DNA of 5,313 nt from Deltaproteobacteria bacterium (GTDB lineage Bacteria > Desulfobacterota > Dissulfuribacteria > Dissulfuribacterales > QOAL01), in NCBI GenBank assembly GCA_026988585.1, contig JALSKY010000006.1:1-5313 (forward strand), in the 5' to 3' direction. Made by a program: the position numbers and the translations under genes. Below the pieces are notes generated by a model. The model did not search any database. It saw only the letters and a program-made list of their open reading frames with translations, and had not been told where the DNA came from. Below are positions 1 to 5,296 of the stretch, piece after piece (within the stretch, counting starts at the first letter, position 1; every line of letters begins with the position of its first letter).

Positions 1-60
1 GGCAGCATCTTGATGCACACTGTTAAGCGTCGCCATATTTCAAGGAAAGGCTTTAAATGA
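1..60 (+). CDS. C-terminal fragment of an upstream gene (partial, unidentified)
   Basis: Frame 1 is open from the left edge and stops at TGA 58-60. It encodes 19 residues, GSILMHTVKRRHISRKGFK, rich in Lys/Arg. The stop overlaps the ATG of the next gene as ATGA, the usual arrangement for translationally coupled operon genes, and this is the main reason to believe it. Too little is visible to name a family. GSILMH faintly recalls a late strand of NodB-type polysaccharide deacetylases, but the tail does not continue like one, so I make no functional claim. A competing reading is that the upstream gene ends at TAA 24-26 in frame 3 (QHLDAHC). Confidence 0.4.
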   Translation, partial: GSILMHTVKRRHISRKGFK

Positions 61-1181
61 ACAAAAAAAAAATACTGTTTCTCATGTCTGATACCGGAGG
101 GGGGCACCGCGCATCTGCAAAGGCCATCGGAGAGGCACTGGAGTATCTCTATCCTGGAAGGTATGAGGTCATCATAGAGGACGTCTGGTCCAATCACATG
201 CCCTGGCCAATGAACCTGCTTCCAGACACCTATGGATGGCTCAGTGGACCGGGCAAACCCCTTTGGGCCCTGCTCTGGATGGTTACATCCTACAGAAAAA
301 TGCAGTCTGCCATGTTCACCTCAGTAGCCCCCATAATAAAAGACAGCGTTGCCAGCTATATCGCTTCTGCCAAACCGGATCTCTGTGTCTCGGTTCATCC
401 CCTGATGAACCATCTCGGCATGAAATGGATAGAGCAGGCCGGCCTCAATATCCCCTTCATTACTGTTGTCACCGATATGGTATCTCTCCATCCATCCTGG
501 ATCTGTCCAGAGGTGGATCGCTGTCTGGTATCCACAGAGGAAGCAAAGGATAGGGCCCTGAAATTCGGCATGCCAGAGGAGAAGATAGCTGTACACGGTC
601 AGCCGGTAAGCCTTAAATTCTCCAGGACAAGGGGCAAGAAATATGAGTTCAAGGAGAAGCTCGGCCTGGACCCTATGCGCCCTGCTGTATTACTTGTAGG
701 CGGTGGAGAGGGCTATGGCCAGTTGTACAAGATCGCCCGCAGGATATCTGCCACGGTCTCCAGGGCGCAGCTACTGGTGGTCTCCGGGAGAAACCGCAAG
801 CTGAAGAAACGGCTTGAACAGGCAAACTGGGAGATACCCACCAGGGTATTCGGTTTTGTGAACAATATGCCGGATCTCATGGGCGCATCAGACATCCTGG
901 TGACCAAGGCTGGACCCGGCACCATCAGTGAGGCATTTATCGCAGGTCTGCCCCCCCTTATATGCGGCTACATCCCTGGCCAGGAGGCTGGAAACGTAAA
1001 ATATGTCATTAGACATCGTGCCGGGTCCTATGCACGAACCAGCAGGAAAATTGCCAAGACAGTGCAGGATTGGGTGGATGGGGCAGGAACAAATCTGCAA
1101 GTGCTGGCACGCAATGCAGCCCGCCTTGCCCGGCCCAATGCCTCATTTGACATAGCCGCAGACATTCACAAGTTTGTCTGA
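57..1181 (+). CDS. GT28 / MGDG-synthase-like glycosyltransferase (probable diacylglycerol glycosyltransferase)
   Basis: A 374-residue GT-B glycosyltransferase of the MGDG synthase/UgtP type, which moves a sugar from a UDP-sugar to diacylglycerol or a glycolipid at the cytoplasmic membrane face. The N-terminal half has the family signature: strand KKILFLMSDTGGGHRASA (residues 4-21, GGGH at 14-17), PDLCVSVHP (107-115), and the VTD..SLHPSW block (138-148) followed by VDRCLVSTEEA (153-163) and HGQPV (180-184). The C-terminal half has the nucleotide-binding features: VLLVGGGEG (211-219), GFVNNMPDLM (266-275), TKAGPGTISEA (283-293) and PGQEAGNV (307-314). There is no signal peptide or membrane helix, as expected for a peripheral enzyme. 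The start is supported by the purine-rich AAGGAAAGG at 42-50, six bases upstream, and by the ATGA overlap with the preceding frame. The next gene follows at once. The exact sugar and acceptor are unknown; a processive lipid glucosyl- or galactosyltransferase is most likely. Confidence 0.85.
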   Translation: MNKKKILFLMSDTGGGHRASAKAIGEALEYLYPGRYEVIIEDVWSNHMPWPMNLLPDTYGWLSGPGKPLWALLWMVTSYRKMQSAMFTSVAPIIKDSVASYIASAKPDLCVSVHPLMNHLGMKWIEQAGLNIPFITVVTDMVSLHPSWICPEVDRCLVSTEEAKDRALKFGMPEEKIAVHGQPVSLKFSRTRGKKYEFKEKLGLDPMRPAVLLVGGGEGYGQLYKIARRISATVSRAQLLVVSGRNRKLKKRLEQANWEIPTRVFGFVNNMPDLMGASDILVTKAGPGTISEAFIAGLPPLICGYIPGQEAGNVKYVIRHRAGSYARTSRKIAKTVQDWVDGAGTNLQVLARNAARLARPNASFDIAADIHKFV

Positions 1182-1203
1182 TCCAGTGAAGATTCCCATA
1201 AAT

Positions 1204-2433
1204 ATGTCGAGTTCTACCCGGTCCATGAATGATCCTGAGCTCTCCTCAAGGCCTTTAAGGATATTGATGGCTGGCCAGGCCTATTTCCGGGAGGACAATG
1301 GTCAGGCAGCCTTTACTGTCCGGATCTCAAGGGGGCTGGCAGAAAGGGGCCATACGGTAATGGCTGTTGCCCCGGCTCCACCGGAGTCCTCTCAGCAGGA
1401 GCGCATGGAAGAGGGAGTAAGAATCAGGGAGATCAGATCCCTTTCGCTGCCTCACAACACAAGCATTACACTCTTCAAGGCCAGTGAGATTGCAGCCCTC
1501 CTGAAGGAGTTTCAGCCTGATATTATCCATTTCCAGGATCACTACTTCATATCCAGAACATTATGGCGCATGGCCAGAAGTGCCAGGATAAAACTGGTGG
1601 GCAGCAACCACTTTCTGCCGGAAAACCTTACAGAGAACCTGCCCATCCCGAGAACCCTTAAAAGGCACATTGTCAGGCTGCTTTGGAAACAGATGCTCTC
1701 CATGTACAACCACCTTCAGGCAGTCTCTACCCCTACTGCTACAGCAGCAGCCATACTGAGGGATCAGGGGCTGCGTCCTCCTGTCACTGCCATCTCCTGC
1801 GGCATAGATATCCAGAGATTTCATCCGGTAACAGCAGAAGAAAGGTCCAGAATCAGGAAACGATTTGATCTGCCAGAGGATATCCCGATATTCATATTTG
1901 TAGGACGAATCGACAGGGAAAAGGGCCTGGACACAGTGCTCCAGGCCTTTGCAGGGCTTAAAGATATGAAACGACCTCCCTTGCTCCTGCTGGGCGGAAA
2001 GGGAAGCATCAGAGAGGAACTCCAGAGCATGAGCAGAGAGTTGAACATCCAGCAGATGGTGAGGTTCCCCGGGTTTATTCCGGCTGAAGAGCTGCCCAAA
2101 ATGCTGGCTTGCAGTGACTGTTTCATAATGGCTGGGTTTGCAGAACTCCAGTCCATAGCCACACTGGAGGCCATGGCCTGTGGCCTTCCGGTGGTTGCTG
2201 CAAGAGCCCGTGCACTCCCTGAACTGGTTTCCCAGGGAGAAAATGGATTCCTGTTTACCCCCAGGGATCCAGACTCCTTAGAACAGGCCCTTCGGGAATT
2301 TCTATCATCAAAGGATCAGTGGAAAAGATGGGGCGTGGAGAGCAGAAAGAGGGCAGAACAGCACGATTTTCAGCAGACAGTGAATAACTACATTCAGTGG
2401 TATTACTCCATTTCTTCATGCCCTGAAAGGTGA
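1204..2433 (+). CDS. GT4 family glycosyltransferase (first of two)
   Basis: A retaining GT-B glycosyltransferase of about 409 residues. Numbered from ATG 1204: N-terminal strand LRILMAGQAYF (18-28) and the Gly-rich donor/acceptor loop, PDIIHFQDHYF (105-115), SNHFLPEN (134-141), SCGIDIQRF (198-206), then the C-terminal Rossmann domain with VGRIDREKGL (233-242) and the E-x7-E pair Glu314/Glu322 in AELQSIATLEAMACGLPVV. That motif binds the nucleotide sugar in GT4 enzymes. NHF.PEN resembles the HT..PEY position of lipid-acting GT4 enzymes such as alpha-monoglucosyldiacylglycerol synthases, so a lipid acceptor fits the neighbourhood but is inferred. The start is uncertain. The frame also opens at TTG 1174 (8-base overlap with the preceding gene, no SD), GTG 1186 and ATG 1225. 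I chose ATG 1204 as the first ATG upstream of the conserved strand; only a weak GTGAAG lies about 12 bases before it. The short gap to the GT28 gene argues for one operon. Confidence 0.83.
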   Translation: MSSSTRSMNDPELSSRPLRILMAGQAYFREDNGQAAFTVRISRGLAERGHTVMAVAPAPPESSQQERMEEGVRIREIRSLSLPHNTSITLFKASEIAALLKEFQPDIIHFQDHYFISRTLWRMARSARIKLVGSNHFLPENLTENLPIPRTLKRHIVRLLWKQMLSMYNHLQAVSTPTATAAAILRDQGLRPPVTAISCGIDIQRFHPVTAEERSRIRKRFDLPEDIPIFIFVGRIDREKGLDTVLQAFAGLKDMKRPPLLLLGGKGSIREELQSMSRELNIQQMVRFPGFIPAEELPKMLACSDCFIMAGFAELQSIATLEAMACGLPVVAARARALPELVSQGENGFLFTPRDPDSLEQALREFLSSKDQWKRWGVESRKRAEQHDFQQTVNNYIQWYYSISSCPER

Positions 2434-2435
2434 TC

Positions 2436-2558
2436 ATGGATAAACAAAACAGATCAGGTGATACTGAGCCTATCCCAGGCCCCCTCTTCCAGAGAATAAC
2501 ATCCACAATTTCAGTCAACATTTGCCAATTTTTCCAAAAATCCAATCTCTGCAAGTAA
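2436..2558 (+). CDS. Possible 40-residue small ORF in the spacer (doubtful)
   Basis: ATG 2436 lies three bases after the stop of the GT4 gene and is preceded by GAAAGG (2425-2430), which could serve as a ribosome binding site. The frame runs 40 codons to TAA 2556, starting MDKQNRSGDTEP and ending FFQKSNLCK. It has no recognisable domain, signal peptide or membrane segment. The composition becomes AT-rich and low-complexity towards the end, as does the DNA around it. It could be a coupled small peptide, a decayed gene remnant, or chance. I list it only because of its position directly behind the upstream stop. Confidence 0.18.
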   Translation: MDKQNRSGDTEPIPGPLFQRITSTISVNICQFFQKSNLCK

Positions 2559-2681
2559 AAACCGATCTCCAAACAAAAAAAAAACCATTTCCAAACAGAA
2601 GTATAACATTCAGGAGTTAAAAGATAACCAAACAGCAGATGAAACCTTCTATAGGTTAAATCATCACAAGGGGAGAGAGTC

Positions 2682-3497
2682 ATGACACAGCTCAGGTTCA
2701 GATCAATCTGGATCTCTGATTTGCATCTTGGCACCCGGAATATCCAGCACAGGCAACTGCTGGATTTTCTCAACAACACCTATTCGGATTATCTCTATCT
2801 GGTAGGAGACATCCTGGACCTCATGTATGCGAAACGGGGATGGCACTGGTCCAGAATAAATGACGAGATAGTTCATACAATCATGGACAGGGCATCCAAC
2901 GGGACCAAGGTCTATTACATCCCGGGCAACCATGATGCCATGTTGAGAAAATTCCATGGAGAGTCCATCCGCAATATCCATATAAGAAACCAGATGGTGC
3001 ATGAAACAGTCAGGGGACAGAGATATTTGATTCTTCACGGGGATGAATTTGACTGTGTCATACAGAACAGCCCCTGGCTCGCCTATGTAGGCAGCATCCT
3101 CTATGATTCTCTCCTCATGATGAACAGGTGGGTGAACAAGACCTGCACTGCCTGCGGTCTGGAATATCGATCCTTTTCCCTCTGGATGAAACACAAGACA
3201 AAGGCAGCGGTAAACTATATCGGCAGCTTTGAAAAGGCGGTTGTCAAGGATGTTCAGGAGAAAAAACTGGACGGGCTCATCTGCGGCCATATCCATGATG
3301 CTGCAATCAAGAGCTTCGGGGATATCCTGTACCTGAACTCTGGAGACTGGGTGGAGAGCTGCACCGCCCTTGCAGAGAACATGGATGGCACCATCGGCAT
3401 CATAGACTGGACCAAACTATCCAACTTGGGAGAGCTGCCTGTATATGAAACCAGTAAAGATATGTATAGTAACGGATGCCTGGCACCCTCAAATTAA
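2682..3497 (+). CDS. Calcineurin-like metallophosphoesterase, PlcP-type (probable intracellular phospholipase C)
   Basis: A 271-residue dimetal phosphoesterase with all core motifs in order: D13-x-H15 (SDLHLG), G42-D43 (VGDILD), GNHD 82-85, HGDEFD 119-124 and GHIH 202-205. No signal peptide, so cytoplasmic or membrane-peripheral. Automatic annotation would probably call it UDP-2,3-diacylglucosamine diphosphatase (LpxH-like). From memory, the length, the helical cap (WLAYVGSILYDSLLMMNRWVN, then FSLWMK.K.K.AVNYIGSFE, about 132-184) and the NSGDWVESCTAL ending (219-230) match alphaproteobacterial PlcP, which cleaves phospholipids to diacylglycerol during phosphate starvation. The downstream GT4 partner supports this. 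Odd points are a CxxC (Cys155, Cys158) in the cap and a tail beyond IIDW (about 243) that runs into the next gene. The start has a strong SD, AAGGGGAGAG at 2668-2677. It follows a 248-base spacer, so it may have its own promoter, though I could not identify one. LpxH remains the alternative function. Confidence 0.85.
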   Translation: MTQLRFRSIWISDLHLGTRNIQHRQLLDFLNNTYSDYLYLVGDILDLMYAKRGWHWSRINDEIVHTIMDRASNGTKVYYIPGNHDAMLRKFHGESIRNIHIRNQMVHETVRGQRYLILHGDEFDCVIQNSPWLAYVGSILYDSLLMMNRWVNKTCTACGLEYRSFSLWMKHKTKAAVNYIGSFEKAVVKDVQEKKLDGLICGHIHDAAIKSFGDILYLNSGDWVESCTALAENMDGTIGIIDWTKLSNLGELPVYETSKDMYSNGCLAPSN

Positions 3498-4509
3498 CGG
3501 TGTTGTTACAACCCTGACACAGACATCCAATACCCTGAAGGGATGGGGGCACCAGGTGAAGATGATCACCCCGGAGCTGTTCAGAACCATCCCATGTCCT
3601 ACCTATCCAGAGATCCGCCTCTCAATAACTGCCCCGGGCACCATCAGGTCAATGCTGAAGGAGTTTGCCCCTAATGCAGTACATATCGCCACGGAAGGCC
3701 CTCTGGGATGGGCTGCAAGAAGCGGATGCAGATCTCTCGGTATCAGGTTCACCACATCTTATCACACCAAATTCCCTGAATATATCAGGTTGAGAGCACC
3801 TGTCCCCCTCTCCTGGTCTTACGCCATGGTGAAAAGGTTCCACCATGCGGCAGTCCGAACCATGGTAGCTCCTACACTCATAGATGAACTGAGGGAAAAG
3901 GGGTTCAAGAACCTGGTTACATGGTCACGCGGGGTGGATACCACCCTTTTCAGACCGAGATCCAAGGAATTTCTTGATATTCCCAGGCCTGTATTCATAT
4001 ATGTGGGAAGGGTTGCAGTGGAAAAAAATCTTCCTGCATTCCTTGATCTGGATCTCCCTGGCAGCAAGGTGGTGGTAGGGGATGGCCCTGACCTGGCGCA
4101 TCTCAAGCAATCCTACCCGAAGGTATATTTCATGGGGGCAAAACGGGGAGAAGAGCTGGCAAAACATATAGCTGCTGCTGATGTATTCGTGTTTCCAAGC
4201 CTCACCGATACCTTTGGCGTAGTACTCATAGAGGCCATGGCCTGCGGCATACCTGTAGCAGCCTTTCCTGTTACCGGCCCATCCTATGTTGTCAAACATG
4301 GAGTAACCGGCTTTATAGAAAATGACCTGAAGGCAGCAGCCCTGAAGGCATTGGACCTGGACCCCGCTGCCTGCCGGGCACATGCTTCCAAATTTTCATG
4401 GGATGCCTGCACAAGACAGTTCGCCTCGAACCTGGCCCTTCAAGATGCAAGGATTACCAATCAGGAGATAGTTCCGCAAACCGCCGCTGGGATGAGGGCC
4501 ACTGCATGA
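3445..4509 (+). CDS. GT4 family glycosyltransferase (second), Agt/MgtA-like partner of the phosphoesterase
   Basis: A 354-residue GT-B enzyme. The N-terminus KICIVTDAWHPQINGVVTT (residues 5-23) is the conserved donor-side strand and glycine loop of a GT4 group that acts on lipid or mannolipid acceptors. It is followed by CPTYPEIRL (51-59), HIATEGPLGWAAR (80-92), YHTKFPEY (106-113), WSRGVD (160-165), YVGRVAVEKN (186-195), VVGDGP (210-215) and the sugar-nucleotide motif SLTDTFGVVLIEAMACGIPVA (252-272). The usual E-x7-E is D-x7-E here (Asp255, Glu263); as I recall, this is typical of the TDTFG subgroup. The start is firm although it lies 53 bases inside the preceding gene: the conserved N-terminus is encoded within the overlap, and GGGAGAG at 3428-3434 is a good SD ten bases upstream. 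In proteobacteria this type commonly sits beside PlcP and glycosylates the diacylglycerol it releases, so the same role is inferred. No terminator is visible directly after the stop. Confidence 0.86.
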   Translation: MKPVKICIVTDAWHPQINGVVTTLTQTSNTLKGWGHQVKMITPELFRTIPCPTYPEIRLSITAPGTIRSMLKEFAPNAVHIATEGPLGWAARSGCRSLGIRFTTSYHTKFPEYIRLRAPVPLSWSYAMVKRFHHAAVRTMVAPTLIDELREKGFKNLVTWSRGVDTTLFRPRSKEFLDIPRPVFIYVGRVAVEKNLPAFLDLDLPGSKVVVGDGPDLAHLKQSYPKVYFMGAKRGEELAKHIAAADVFVFPSLTDTFGVVLIEAMACGIPVAAFPVTGPSYVVKHGVTGFIENDLKAAALKALDLDPAACRAHASKFSWDACTRQFASNLALQDARITNQEIVPQTAAGMRATA

Positions 4510-4550
4510 CTATACTAATCATAATCTAAAACTGTTCTCATCCGCTTTTA

Positions 4551-4635
4551 ACTTGGTGCCTCTAAAATAGTTGCCATAGGCATAGGAACCACTGGTTAAA
4601 CTACGGGACCACACAACAACGGTCATAAGACCAGT
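4551..4635 (+). promoter_or_regulatory. Candidate structured 5' leader upstream of the broken phosphoesterase gene
   Basis: The 151-base gap 4510-4660 has no ORF but several perfect short complementarities: GTGCCT 4556-4561 with AGGCAT 4578-4583; ACTGGT 4591-4596 with ACCAGT 4630-4635; and, nested in the latter, GACC 4607-4610 with GGTC 4621-4624. Competing pairings exist: TGCC 4572-4575 with GGCA 4579-4582, AACC 4587-4590 with GGTT 4594-4597, and GGTC 4621-4624 with GACC 4629-4632. Overlapping alternative stems just ahead of a strong SD (4645-4655) could form a regulatory leader. The segment AAACTACGGGACC (4598-4610) loosely recalls the GCAAA..ACGGG core of c-di-GMP-I (GEMM) riboswitches, but the rest does not fit, so I assign no class. 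Confidence 0.3.
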
Positions 4636-4660
4636 AAAACAAGCAAGGAGGAGAAGAGAG

Positions 4661-4913
4661 ATGAACGCCTTTTGGAAGAGAACAGTATTGGGGATCACAG
4701 CCTTGACTGTATCCCTTTCACATAATATCAGGAAATGCCGGAGCCCCTTACTACTCCAAACAGCCCACTCCCTGGTCTGACAAGGTGGATGTAGTCTCCT
4801 CACAGGAGGGATACACTGTGCTGAAGTTCACTGAAGATGGTGTGGAGCTCACTGCCTACTCCCTGAATGGCGGGATCATTGACCATATAGACAACCTTAT
4901 GGCTGTCAAATAG
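4661..4913 (+). pseudogene. Broken gene: signal-peptide start joined out of frame to a phosphoesterase-like C-terminus
   Basis: ATG 4661 has an excellent SD (AAGGAGGAGAAG, 4645-4656) and starts MNAFWKRTVLGITALTVSLS, a typical signal-peptide beginning with a basic n-region and a hydrophobic core. This frame stops at TGA 4778 after 39 codons, and its last half is not protein-like. In the frame shifted by one base, open from 4707 to TAG 4911, the translation is clearly protein-like: HIISGNAGAPYYSK, then a Trp-containing linker, then EGYTVLKFTEDGVELTAYS and a short GGIIDHID tail. SGNAGAP followed by GYTVLxF.DGVxxTAYxxxGxxxD resembles the C-terminal end of exported calcineurin-like or purple-acid-type phosphoesterases. 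None of the catalytic motifs are present. The likely history is an internal deletion that fused the signal peptide to the tail and broke the frame near 4716-4722. Alternatives are a single-base error or frameshift in a genuine small exported protein of about 83 residues. The terminator directly behind it shows that the transcription unit is otherwise intact. Confidence 0.6.
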
Positions 4914-4936
4914 AAGCGGCATTTGGGAGAAACACA

Positions 4937-4965
4937 GGCGCTTCCAACTGGAAGCGCCTTTTTTT
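4937..4965 (+). terminator. Rho-independent terminator
   Basis: A perfect 9-bp stem, GGCGCTTCC (4937-4945) and GGAAGCGCC (4950-4958), with a 4-base AACT loop, followed directly by seven T (4959-4965). It lies 23 bases after the stop of the broken gene and ends the + strand unit. The minus strand lacks a comparable T run, so it probably does not terminate the tRNA transcript as well. Confidence 0.93.
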
Positions 4966-5035
4966 GCCATGGAAACCGGATAGATCTAACTGGAGTAAAC
5001 GGCAGGAGGCGATACTGCAGTGGATGAATAAACAT

Positions 5036-5111
5036 TGGTGCCCCCGGCACGATTCGAACGTGCGACACCAGGATTAGGAATCCTGTGCTCTATCCCCTGA
5101 GCTACGGGGGC
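5036..5111 (-). tRNA. tRNA-Arg (anticodon CCU), CCA encoded
   Basis: Read on the minus strand, the cloverleaf is complete. The acceptor stem GCCCCCG pairs perfectly with CGGGGGC. The D arm is GCTC-AGGGGATA-GAGC. The anticodon stem CAGGA/TCCTG encloses the loop TTCCTAA with anticodon CCT. The variable loop is GTGTC. The T arm is GCACG-TTCGAAT-CGTGC. Discriminator A is followed by an encoded CCA (5038-5036). It decodes AGG, a codon used often by the genes in this window. It is convergent with the broken gene and stands alone here. No clear promoter is visible on its 5' side (5112 and up). Confidence 0.96.
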
Positions 5112-5230
5112 AAATCATAAAAATTCAAAAAAAGATCTGCCCCATGAAACCGGAGCAGAAATGTGATGAGACTTTTACACCAAAACCACCCTGGACGCAA
5201 CCCTATATCCTGGATTATGTTACGAGCAAG

Positions 5231-5271
5231 TAAATTGTCCTCCGTATTAACACATAAACTGTCCGGTATTA
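5231..5271 (+). repeat. Pair of imperfect direct repeats
   Basis: TAAATTGTCCTCCGTATTA (5231-5249) and TAAACTGTCCGGTATTA (5255-5271) share TAAAyTGTCC followed by CGtATTA/CGGTATTA, with a two-base length difference and a 5-base spacer (ACACA). The repeat period is 24 bases, a little over two helical turns. They could be transposase binding sites at an element end, or operator sites for the downstream gene. Confidence 0.55.
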
Positions 5272-5296
5272 TGAATGCTTCCAGGAGGTATTCATA
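5270..5296 (+). promoter_or_regulatory. Hairpin sequestering the Shine-Dalgarno of the right-edge gene
   Basis: TATGAATGCTTC (5270-5281) pairs along its whole length with GAGGTATTCATA (5285-5296): 12 pairs, of which two are G-U, around a 3-base loop. The 3' arm contains most of the SD AGGAGG (5283-5288) and the first base of the start codon at 5296. In RNA this would block initiation. Such masking is known in insertion sequences, where it stops read-through transcripts from producing transposase. Confidence 0.6.

Noticed and set aside
1174..1203. TTG 1174 as the start of the first GT4 gene
   Set aside because: It would give an 8-base operon overlap but has no SD and adds ten residues outside the fold; ATG 1204 is preferred, without certainty.
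2528..2541. ATTTTT-CC-AAAAAT palindrome as a terminator or operator
   Set aside because: A pure A/T stem with a 2-base loop and no following T run would not terminate; it could arise by chance in this AT-rich spacer.
2703..3296. 197-codon ORF on the minus strand
   Set aside because: It lies entirely antisense to the phosphoesterase, whose motifs are unmistakable; its translation has no family features and is a codon-bias shadow.
4519..4803. 94-codon minus-strand ORF across the leader and broken gene
   Set aside because: No SD or family features; it covers a strong SD and signal-peptide start on the other strand.
4937..4958. The hairpin as a bidirectional terminator serving the tRNA
   Set aside because: On the minus strand the stem is followed by TGTGTTTCTCC rather than a continuous T run.
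5114..5119. TATGAT (minus strand) as the -10 box of the tRNA
   Set aside because: It is only two bases from the mature 5' end, so transcription would begin inside the tRNA; no matching -35 was found further up.
5143..5232. 29-codon ORF (MKPEQKCDE...) between the tRNA and the repeats
   Set aside because: No SD, no recognisable sequence, and it runs across the presumed element boundary into the first repeat.
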